Positions 43,430-50,410 of a stretch of DNA of 64,000 bases are shown in pieces (the first letter of the stretch is position 1; every line of letters begins with the position of its first letter). The stretch comes from JBAYIE01 sp965279165 (GTDB taxonomy: Bacteria; Bacteroidota; Bacteroidia; UKL13-3). The notes below the pieces were generated by a model that searched no databases, was not told where the DNA came from, and saw only the letters and a program-made list of their open reading frames with translations. A program made the translations under genes and the position numbers. The stretch covers positions 682,001 through 746,000 of the forward strand of contig OZ257140.1 in the NCBI GenBank assembly GCA_965279165.1. Reading direction: 5' to 3'.

Positions 43430-44782
43430 ATGAGGCAAATTTTAAGTAAAACAACTTTCTTGTATGGATGTCAATGCCCGAAAAGATTGTATCTAAACAA
43501 ATTTCATAAAAATCTTGCCGATCCGGAAGAAGAAGCACAACAAATAATTTTTCAAAGAGGAACGGATGTCGGTTTGTTGGCTCAGCATTTATTTCCGGAT
43601 GGTGTCAATGCCCAAGGCAATGAAGAGTGGCATAGTTATAAAACGGTGCAAAGAACCGAAAAATTATTACCGGTTCATTCTATTATTTATGAAGCAGCCT
43701 TTATGCATAGCGGCGTATTGTGTGCTGTTGATTTATTAATTAGAAAAGGCAAAAAATATTATGCCTATGAAGTAAAAAGCACCAACGATGTAAAACCCCA
43801 ACATATTACAGATGCTGCTTTACAATACCACGTTTTAACGCAAGCAGGAATTGAACTAGCAGATTTTAGCATCGTTCATTTTAACCGGGAGTACACCAAA
43901 ATTGGAAAGATCGATGTGCAACAATTGTTTATGGCCACTTCGATACTCGAAAATATAAGAACCGAATTACCGTTCATCGCCCCAAAGATTGAGGAATTAA
44001 AATCAATTCTTTCATCTGAAAATATTCCTACTATCGAAACCGGTAAACATTGCATAAAACCTTATCCCTGTAATTTCCATGGGTATTGCGGATATGTCTC
44101 GGCAAATACGGAAAAAGCAATGGCCACGGATCAAACGATACATTTTAACAATTCAGAAATCAGTTCATTTGTTCATTTGGTGAAATATCCCATTTATTTC
44201 CTCGACTTTGAAACCATTATGTATGGTATTCCTGAATTTGATTATTCAACACCATACCAACAAATACCTTTTCAGTATTCCTTGCATAAAATAAACACCC
44301 CTGATTCTAAACCGATTCATACAGCTTTTCTGGGAGATGGAACTACCGATCCACGAATCCCACTTTTGGAGCAAATGCTGTTTGAAATTGGCAACAATGG
44401 AAGTGTGTTGGTTTGGAATAAAACGTTTGAGAAAAGTTGTATCCTTAAAATGGCTAAACAATTTCCAGAATATGAATTGCAATTGTTATCGATAGTTGAA
44501 CGAATGGAGGATTTAATGACTCCTTTTCAAAAGAAATATATTGCGTCCGACTTATTTTACGGAAGCTATTCTATCAAAAATATTTTGCCGGTTTTGGTTC
44601 CCGAACTCTCCTATTCCAATCTTGAAATCAACAATGGTACACTGGCAAGTAGTACATATGGTTTATTAAATTCAATTTCAGCTGAACAACAAATAGTCAT
44701 TCGAAAACAACTATTGGAATATTGCCATCTAGATACCCTTGCTATGGTTAAAATTTGGGAGAAATTACAATTCCATATTTAA
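43430..44782 (+). CDS. DUF2779 protein: Cas4-like nuclease domain plus RNase H-like exonuclease domain
   Basis: This 450-aa protein starts at ATG 43430. The N-terminal part (about 1-225) is PD-(D/E)XK-like. An early Cys pair sits in GCQCPKRLYLN, the active-site core is CAVDLLIRKGKKYYAYEVKST, and a Cys group follows in CIKPYPCNFHGYC; together these suggest a 4Fe-4S cluster as in Cas4/AddB. The C-terminal part (about 245-450) is the DUF2779 RNase H-like fold with YFLDFETIMYG, VWNKTFEKSCI and YCHLDTLAMVKIW, matching DEDD exonuclease acidic residues. No CRISPR array or cas gene is present. The role is probably DNA or RNA repair or defence, unproven. Confidence 0.85.
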   Translation: MRQILSKTTFLYGCQCPKRLYLNKFHKNLADPEEEAQQIIFQRGTDVGLLAQHLFPDGVNAQGNEEWHSYKTVQRTEKLLPVHSIIYEAAFMHSGVLCAVDLLIRKGKKYYAYEVKSTNDVKPQHITDAALQYHVLTQAGIELADFSIVHFNREYTKIGKIDVQQLFMATSILENIRTELPFIAPKIEELKSILSSENIPTIETGKHCIKPYPCNFHGYCGYVSANTEKAMATDQTIHFNNSEISSFVHLVKYPIYFLDFETIMYGIPEFDYSTPYQQIPFQYSLHKINTPDSKPIHTAFLGDGTTDPRIPLLEQMLFEIGNNGSVLVWNKTFEKSCILKMAKQFPEYELQLLSIVERMEDLMTPFQKKYIASDLFYGSYSIKNILPVLVPELSYSNLEINNGTLASSTYGLLNSISAEQQIVIRKQLLEYCHLDTLAMVKIWEKLQFHI

Positions 44783-45146
44783 ACCATTACTTTTCCTTTT
44801 GGCATCCGTTTAACTATTATTAAAGGTTAATTTAGCATTGCAAGTTGCTTGTTACCCAAAATGCTTATTTCTTTAAAAGTTAACTCATATTGCTATTTCG
44901 GCAATTAAAACAAAATTAAAATGGCGCTTAAATGCCCATTTGTTAAAAATAATTTTGTCTGTTTTACAATTACTTACGAAAAACACACATCTATTTTGCA
45001 GTATAAGTGGCTGTTTTTACTATTTATATAAAAAATATCTGCTATACTTGCTATCATAATGACGATACTAATAAACATCCACTCATTTTTAATAAATGCC
45101 TTTTATACTTTATTTATCATTCAACCAACACAAAAAACAACAAACC
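44783..45146. other. Gene-free stretch
   Basis: This is AT-rich DNA between two genes on the same strand. It holds no ORF of note, no RNA gene and no clear inverted repeat. It probably contains the promoter of the PKD-like gene cluster, but no complete pair of promoter boxes was found; TAATTTTG at 44950-44957 matches only the -7 pattern. Confidence 0.5.
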
Positions 45147-45773
45147 ATGAAAAAATTGCATTTACCATTCAACATTATTGTGATTCTTTTATTGTCGATT
45201 AATTTCTTGCATGCACAAAGTACAACCAATCCGGATTCGGTTTGTGTTGGTGCAACAAACAAAAGTTATAAAGTTAACGGTACGCCAGGGAGTACTTATT
45301 TATGGGTTGTAAATGGGGGCACTAAAACCAGCGGCGCTAATACTGATTCTATTACAATCGATTGGTCAACAACTCCGGGTATCGACACGTTAAAGGTAGT
45401 TGAATACAACGTGATTGGTTGTCCAGGAGATACCATTTTACTTGCTGTTGTTCGAGTTCCACTACCAACTGTTGTTTTGGCAGGAACCGACTCCATTTGC
45501 AACTTCTCCTCAACCGTTTTGTCGAAATTACAACTTGATTTTACCGGATTAGCTCCATGGGTAGTTACTTATTTAGAAGATGGAATTACCCGAACCGTAA
45601 CCACTTCTTCCAATCCATATAATTTTAATTCCCAGGTTTTTACTACACCCGGATTAAAATCATATAGTATTGATACCATTACCGGTCGTGTTGGTTGCTC
45701 GGGTTCAGGATCCGGCGCAGCTGAAGTAACTGTTTTTCCAAAGCCTTCCACCTCTTCAATTGCACATTACTAG
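45147..45773 (+). CDS. Exported PKD-like domain protein without sorting domain
   Basis: This 208-aa protein starts at ATG 45147 and has a signal peptide (to FLHAQ). A PKD-like unit covers about residues 27-105 (SVCVGATNKSYKVNGTPGST, GTKTSGANTDSITIDWSTTPG, VIGCPGDTI), and a second beta domain follows. It lacks a T9SS domain but ends in TVFPKPSTSSIAHY. This tail matches the tail of the protein encoded at 46828-48309. It is the first of three genes on one strand with gaps of 11 bp and a 4-bp overlap. It probably forms an exported complex with its neighbours. Confidence 0.7.
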   Translation: MKKLHLPFNIIVILLLSINFLHAQSTTNPDSVCVGATNKSYKVNGTPGSTYLWVVNGGTKTSGANTDSITIDWSTTPGIDTLKVVEYNVIGCPGDTILLAVVRVPLPTVVLAGTDSICNFSSTVLSKLQLDFTGLAPWVVTYLEDGITRTVTTSSNPYNFNSQVFTTPGLKSYSIDTITGRVGCSGSGSGAAEVTVFPKPSTSSIAHY

Positions 45774-45784
45774 TATGAAATACT

Positions 45785-46831
45785 ATGTTACAAAACTACA
45801 GGATTGTATTATGCTTTTGGATGTACTTATGTGTTGCATGCTTCAATTGCTTAAACGCCCAAATAATTGACACTACATGTACGGGCACTAATAAAGGCAT
45901 CTACTCGGTTCAAAACCATCCCAACTCTAAATTTTTTTGGAAAATTGAAGGGGGCGAAATTGTATCGGGTAATGGAACCAATCGTATTGAGGTTAATTGG
46001 GGCAATACTCCCGGGGTTTATCCAATTGAAGTAGTAGAAAAAAATGTAACCGGTTGTTTTGGCGATCCTGTAAAAAGCTATGTTTGGTTAAGAGGAAAAG
46101 AATTCAAAACCTATTATCCTAATGCTGTTTGTATTTACGACACCGCTACTCTGGTTGCAAGTGGAGGAATTAAATATTTATGGAACAACGGCTCAACAGA
46201 TAGTATTATTCGAATTCCGATATTAAAGGATACAACGATAAAAGTAATAATCTCAGACACTACCTGTAAGGCCACAATAGATACTTTTACAATGCCAATA
46301 AAAGCGATACTTAAGCCAATTGCAGATTACGAAGCCGATACAGAAAATGTATATCTGAATCAGGAATTTGATTTGGTATACAAAGGTAAAAAGAACGACA
46401 AATTATTATGGGAGTTAGAAAAAGCTACAACCAAGTACAGAACAACGCAACGCGTAAACGTGATCTTTAATGATACTGGAAATGCCACTATCAAATTGGT
46501 TGTAATGAATGCAATGGGATGTTCCGATTCCAGTCTCCGATATTTTAATGTAAAGGATGAACATATATACTTTCCTAATGCCTTTACCCCTAATGACGAT
46601 GGCCTAAATGATGTTTTCTTACCGGTAACCCATGGCATGAAAACATATACTTTACAGATATTTAACCGTATCGACCAGCTAATATTCACATCAAATGATA
46701 CCACCATTGGTTGGGATGGAAAGCTTAATGGAGAACCGGTTCAGCAGGATGTGTACTTGTACAAATGTGATGCTATAGGTAATTCGAATAGAATATATTC
46801 GAATAGTGGTCAAATTGCAATTCTACGATGA
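45785..46831 (+). CDS. PKD-like protein with gliding-associated (type B) T9SS domain
   Basis: This 348-aa protein has a signal peptide (to LNAQ) and a PKD-like unit (CTGTNKGIYSVQNHPNS, NRIEVNWGNTPG, NVTGCFGDPV). A second unit of the same general kind follows. The C-terminal 90 residues are a type B (CHU_C, gliding motility-associated) sorting domain with YFPNAFTPNDDGLNDVF, YTLQIFNRIDQLIF and WDGKLNGEPVQQDVYLYK. It is the only one of the three cluster proteins with a sorting domain and may carry or anchor the others. Its stop overlaps the next start (ATGA). Confidence 0.85.
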   Translation: MLQNYRIVLCFWMYLCVACFNCLNAQIIDTTCTGTNKGIYSVQNHPNSKFFWKIEGGEIVSGNGTNRIEVNWGNTPGVYPIEVVEKNVTGCFGDPVKSYVWLRGKEFKTYYPNAVCIYDTATLVASGGIKYLWNNGSTDSIIRIPILKDTTIKVIISDTTCKATIDTFTMPIKAILKPIADYEADTENVYLNQEFDLVYKGKKNDKLLWELEKATTKYRTTQRVNVIFNDTGNATIKLVVMNAMGCSDSSLRYFNVKDEHIYFPNAFTPNDDGLNDVFLPVTHGMKTYTLQIFNRIDQLIFTSNDTTIGWDGKLNGEPVQQDVYLYKCDAIGNSNRIYSNSGQIAILR

Positions 46832-48309
46832 ATTTTATGGGGAACAAATCCAATCAAACAGAAATCAATGCTTATGTGAAATGGACCATTTTACTATGGG
46901 TTTCATTTTATATGGTATTACCAATTGCTGCTCAAAATTGTAATTTAAGCACCCCTTCATTTGTCATAAACTTAACCGGTGATCCTGATAGTGTTTGGGT
47001 TAGTCCGAATACTTCGCGAGGCGGTAATTGTTGCGCTACAAATAATTGTGTTTCGTTTACGGTAACCATTGATACCAATGCAAGTGGCTTGAAACTTGAT
47101 ATTATTTCGGGAGCTATGCCCGGAGGTGCATTAACGTATAGTATAAATTGCGGTGCCACCTATAATATCGGACAAGAAATTTGTTTAAACGGCACCGGTC
47201 CACATCAGATTACTTTTTGCAAACCGGGTGGAAATGCAAACGTATACCGTATTACTTCTGTTGCAAAAACTTACATAAGTGGACAACTAATAATCAACAA
47301 TGGTTGTATTGCTCATGTTGCAGCATCCGGTTATGTAGAGAATACGTTGCATTGGGAGTCTGTACCTTATAACACAACCTATAACAGCTATTTGAATTGT
47401 GATACAGCATGTGATTCGGTTTCGATCACACCCGGACTGAACCATCCCGACACTGTCGTGTACAGGGTATATGGAAATGTTTCAGGTGCATGTTCCAATA
47501 GCTATTCGTGCGATACTTTTGCTATCCGTTTTGTTTCGAATACACTCGCAAATATTACCCCGGAGACTCCAACCATTTGCTATGGGGATGGTTTTATTTC
47601 TTTAATAGCAAATGCTTCGGGCGGAATTGCCCCCTACTCTTATCTGTGGAATACCAATGCTACTAATTCAAATATCAATGCCACCGCCGGAACCTATTCG
47701 GTTGCCATTCGGGATTCACTTAATTGTATGGTTGCGAGAGATACCGTAATTGTAACCGAATACCTTAGTCCAATTACTGCATTTGCCGGAAACGACTCAT
47801 CTATTTGCAGCAACAAACAAGCTCAACTAAATGGCAGTGTGCAAGCTGCAGGGGGTGGATTATGGACGGGTGGTAACGGAACCTTTAATCCTTCTGCAAC
47901 AACATTAAATGCGGTATATATTCCTAGTGCTGCTGAAAAACTTAGTGGCACAGTCACCTTGTACTTACTAACTACAGGCAACGGCTCTTGTATAGGAGAT
48001 ACGGATACTTATATTTTAACAATTTACGGAGCCCCAAATACTAGTTTAAATATTTCCAACGCTGCATGCGCCAACCAAAACAGTGTATATTTTGTAAATT
48101 CCATCCCAGGGGCTCTCAATCTATGGAATGTAACCGGAGGAACTATCCTTGGAAATAACACCGATACCATGGTACTAATTCAGTGGGGAAATGCCGGAAT
48201 AGGAAATGTCCAAATACGTCAAACCTTCTTTAATGGATGCGATTCATTGGATACAGAAAATATTACTTTATATGACAAACCGGCCAATCATCCTATAATC
48301 CATGAATAA
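46828..48309 (+). CDS. Exported adhesin-like protein with SprB-like and PKD-like units
   Basis: This 493-aa protein has a late signal peptide (residues about 17-37, ending PIAAQ). A Cys-rich N-terminal domain comes first, then a SprB-like unit (TICYGDGFISLIANASGGIAP, followed by YLWNTNAT) and a unit with AGNDSSICSNKQAQLNGSVQ. A PKD-like unit follows (ACANQNSVYFVNSIPGALN, VTGGTILGNN). No T9SS domain follows; the protein ends ITLYDKPANHPIIHE, which aligns with the tail of the first cluster protein. It begins 4 bp inside the type B gene. In related bacteria such modules usually sit in one long protein, so this looks like a split design. Confidence 0.75.
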   Translation: MNFMGNKSNQTEINAYVKWTILLWVSFYMVLPIAAQNCNLSTPSFVINLTGDPDSVWVSPNTSRGGNCCATNNCVSFTVTIDTNASGLKLDIISGAMPGGALTYSINCGATYNIGQEICLNGTGPHQITFCKPGGNANVYRITSVAKTYISGQLIINNGCIAHVAASGYVENTLHWESVPYNTTYNSYLNCDTACDSVSITPGLNHPDTVVYRVYGNVSGACSNSYSCDTFAIRFVSNTLANITPETPTICYGDGFISLIANASGGIAPYSYLWNTNATNSNINATAGTYSVAIRDSLNCMVARDTVIVTEYLSPITAFAGNDSSICSNKQAQLNGSVQAAGGGLWTGGNGTFNPSATTLNAVYIPSAAEKLSGTVTLYLLTTGNGSCIGDTDTYILTIYGAPNTSLNISNAACANQNSVYFVNSIPGALNLWNVTGGTILGNNTDTMVLIQWGNAGIGNVQIRQTFFNGCDSLDTENITLYDKPANHPIIHE

Positions 48310-48444
48310 CTTAATTAATATTTCTCAAAGTCTTTCATCTCGTTGAGGTTAAGCAGGTAATACAGCAAATAATTGCTTAATAATTTTTTCACTTTGATAA
48401 TTCAAAAAAAATATATTCATTTACCTTGTATTAAATTAAAACAT

Positions 48445-48936
48445 ATGAAATCTATTTTATCTAAAATCTCTTTGGCGATAACCTTGTTATTCGCTATTCA
48501 ATTTACCAATGCTCAAGTTGCAAAAGACGAAGTTCAACTCGTTCAAAGTATCTGGGGAATGGAAAAGCGTGCCATCATAAATGACTACATGAAATTTACA
48601 GAAGCAGAGGCCGCAAAGTTCAATCCAATTTATGACATGTATGCCGATGAATCAAAAGCATTAGGTGCAGAACGTATTCAAATTATATCTGAATATGCAA
48701 ACAATTACAATAACCTGACCAACGAAAAAGCAGATGAATTGGTAAAAAGAACGTTAAAAAACAATGCTTCTATGGATAAACTGCAATCGAAATATTATGA
48801 TAAATTGAAGAAAGAACTTGGAGCATTACGCGCTGCACAATTTATGCAACTAGATTCCTACTTACAAACTATGGTTCGTGCAGAAATACAAAACAATATT
48901 CCATTAATCGGAGAGTTGGACAAAAAAGCCAAATAA
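48445..48936 (+). CDS. Small exported helical protein
   Basis: This 163-aa protein starts at ATG 48445 and has a signal peptide (to FTNAQ). The mature part is predicted all-helical. It has the pattern FTEAEAAKFNPIYDMYADESKALGAER, YANNYNNLTNEKADELV and YYDKLKKELGALRAAQFMQL, which resembles small periplasmic proteins that are rich in amphipathic helices in Bacteroidota. The function is unknown. It stands alone and ends at a strong bidirectional terminator. Confidence 0.7.
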   Translation: MKSILSKISLAITLLFAIQFTNAQVAKDEVQLVQSIWGMEKRAIINDYMKFTEAEAAKFNPIYDMYADESKALGAERIQIISEYANNYNNLTNEKADELVKRTLKNNASMDKLQSKYYDKLKKELGALRAAQFMQLDSYLQTMVRAEIQNNIPLIGELDKKAK

Positions 48937-49043
48937 TATCGTTTCAGGATTACGAACCTACCGATATTGTAGTTTTAAATACTACCTACAATTTTAAATA
49001 TAACCCTTCAACATATAAAGAAGGTTTTTCGTTAAAAACATAA

Positions 49044-49087
49044 AAAGGGAATTGGATTAAAATTTATCCAATTCCCTTTCTTTTTTT
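49044..49087. terminator. Bidirectional terminator between convergent genes
   Basis: AAAGGGAATTGGAT (49044-49057) and ATCCAATTCCCTTT (49066-49079) are perfect 14-bp arms with an 8-nt loop. They are followed by CTTTTTTT on the plus strand and by a short A-run on the other side, which reads as T on the minus strand. It serves both the exported protein gene and the convergent XRE gene. Confidence 0.85.
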
Positions 49088-49099
49088 AACTATCCTTAT

Positions 49100-49465
49100 C
49101 TAAGATTTTCTCGATTTGGTATTTTTTTGCAATTCCTGGAACTTGGTTTTAAGGTTATTCAACTCCGTTGTTACAAATTTCAACACCTTATTAATTTCTT
49201 GTATATCTCCCTTGGTGGCATAACCAACCTTTACATGATCCTCTTCTACTTTTACTTGAGACTGTTTGGTTTCAAAAAAATTATTTACCTCTACACCAAG
49301 TATTTTAGCTATTGCCATAAGTCTCTCTACAGAAATAGCTGTAACTCCTCTTTCGATTTTTGAATATGCTCCTTTGGTGATTCCTAATTCATCAGCCATA
49401 TTTTCCTGGCTTAATTCTTTATTCTGACGGGCACGTCTGATTTGTTTTGAGATAGATTGATTCAC
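49100..49465 (-). CDS. XRE-type helix-turn-helix regulator with coiled-coil tail
   Basis: This 121-aa protein has a standard HTH in residues about 5-65: IRRARQNKELSQENMADELG, ITKGAYSKIERGVTAISVE and RLMAIAKILGVEVNNFF. A predicted coiled coil follows (residues about 85-115) and probably makes it a dimer. It is divergent from the HipB-like gene, with short T-rich repeats between them. A small target set, perhaps including the neighbour, is possible. Confidence 0.85.
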   Translation of the reverse strand: MNQSISKQIRRARQNKELSQENMADELGITKGAYSKIERGVTAISVERLMAIAKILGVEVNNFFETKQSQVKVEEDHVKVGYATKGDIQEINKVLKFVTTELNNLKTKFQELQKNTKSRKS

Positions 49466-49520
49466 GGTACGAATTTCTGTCTCCTTTTTAACTCCTTATA
49501 TACACCATTTCTCCTTTTTG

Positions 49521-49560
49521 GATACTTTTGATACTCTTTTGTATACTTTTAATATCTTTT
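49521..49560. promoter_or_regulatory. Four tandem ATAC-T-rich near-repeats upstream of the HipB-like gene
   Basis: Immediately before ATG 49561 lie GATACTTTTG, ATACTCTTTTG, TATACTTTTA and ATATCTTTT. These are four near-copies of a 9-11 bp word, close to one helical turn. TACTTTTG at 49523-49530 also fits the TAnnTTTG box. This may be a regulator binding array at the start of the gene. Confidence 0.4.
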
Positions 49561-49818
49561 ATGTCGATTAAAGCAACCAAACAGTCTCCTAATGATCCTC
49601 CTAAGTTTAAAAAGAATCAATTGTCAATTCCTGCATTTGTAAGACTAAATCGCAAATCACTTCAACTTACTCAGCCCGAATTTGCAGCATTAGCAGGAGT
49701 TGGATTAAGATTTATCAGGGAATTAGAAAGAGGCAAGGAAACACTGCGATTGGATAAAGTAAATAAAGTACTGCAAGTGTTTGGATTTGAAGTGGGGCCG
49801 GTAAAGACAAAAAACTGA
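49561..49818 (+). CDS. HipB-like helix-turn-helix protein without a partner toxin
   Basis: This 85-aa protein starts at ATG 49561 and has one HTH with the HipB/Y4mF pattern: PAFVRLNRKSLQLTQPEFAA, LAGVGLRFIRELERGKETL and DKVNKVLQVFGFEVG. Such proteins usually act as antitoxins and autorepressors just before a hipA kinase gene. No hipA follows; 22 bp after the stop begins a repeat element. It may be an orphan antitoxin or a stand-alone regulator. Confidence 0.75.
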   Translation: MSIKATKQSPNDPPKFKKNQLSIPAFVRLNRKSLQLTQPEFAALAGVGLRFIRELERGKETLRLDKVNKVLQVFGFEVGPVKTKN

Positions 49819-49840
49819 AATAATAATTTTTTGATTAACT

Positions 49841-50321
49841 AGTCGACCCTCAAAATCTGATGAAAGTCAGATTTAGCAATACTTTCGTTACTAATTTGCA
49901 TCAAATTATTTGCAAGGTTTCAGTTCAAAAATTTAATAAGCTTGCAATTTCAGTTGATCAATTTATTCTATCTATTATCAGCGACAAAGGTTGAATCTTC
50001 ATTTTATCTAAAAAGTTTTTCGGAGCTGGTGGCCTTCTATTTTTATGCGTAGCATTTGAGAATTGCAAATTTGGGCTGGGACTTGGAAGTAACCCACGAG
50101 CTTGCGATGGCCAAGTGCCAAGGGCGGCTTGGGTTGCGTGGGATGAGCGATTCGTAAAATGCAGCATAAAAATAGGAAGCCTTGATTTTTTTGTTTACTT
50201 TTTTTATCAAGAAAAAAAGTAAATGCTGGTTTGGAGCGCATAGCTCCAAAATCTCAATAAAACAGTTAATCTGATATTGAAATTACACATATCTTTTAAA
50301 AGGACTTTTTGAGGGTCGACT
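49841..50321. mobile_element. MITE-like 481-bp element with 15-bp terminal inverted repeats
   Basis: The ends AGTCGACCCTCAAAA (49841-49855) and TTTTGAGGGTCGACT (50307-50321) are exact reverse complements, flanked by AACT on both sides (49837-49840 and 50322-50325), a possible target duplication. Inside is a more GC-rich core (about 50030-50160). A perfect 12-bp hairpin follows, TTTACTTTTTTT (50194-50205) facing AAAAAAAGTAAA (50212-50223). No transposase gene is present; small ORFs inside look spurious. Together with its flanks it fills the gene-free stretch 49819-50410. Confidence 0.7.
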
Positions 50322-50352
50322 AACTACAACTGATTCTATTTTTCATTATTCA

Positions 50353-50388
50353 CAAAAAAAGGGAACAGTTAGTACTGTCCCCTTTTTT
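50353..50388 (-). terminator. Terminator of the giant surface protein gene
   Basis: AAAAAAGGGAACAGT faces ACTGTCCCCTTTTTT with one mismatch and a short loop (TAGT). Read leftwards on the minus strand it ends in a T-run. It lies 22 bp after the stop codon of the 3,995-residue protein gene and next to the MITE-like element. Confidence 0.75.
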
Positions 50389-50410
50389 GTTTTTCAATTA
50401 TAACTCGGTA

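Noticed and set aside
43430..44782. Cas4 gene of a CRISPR system
   Set aside because: The Cas4-like part is joined to a DUF2779 domain, and there is no array or other cas gene.
49958..50249. Small minus-strand genes inside the MITE-like element
   Set aside because: Overlapping frames with low-complexity Lys/Phe runs that follow the inner hairpin; no domain; likely spurious.
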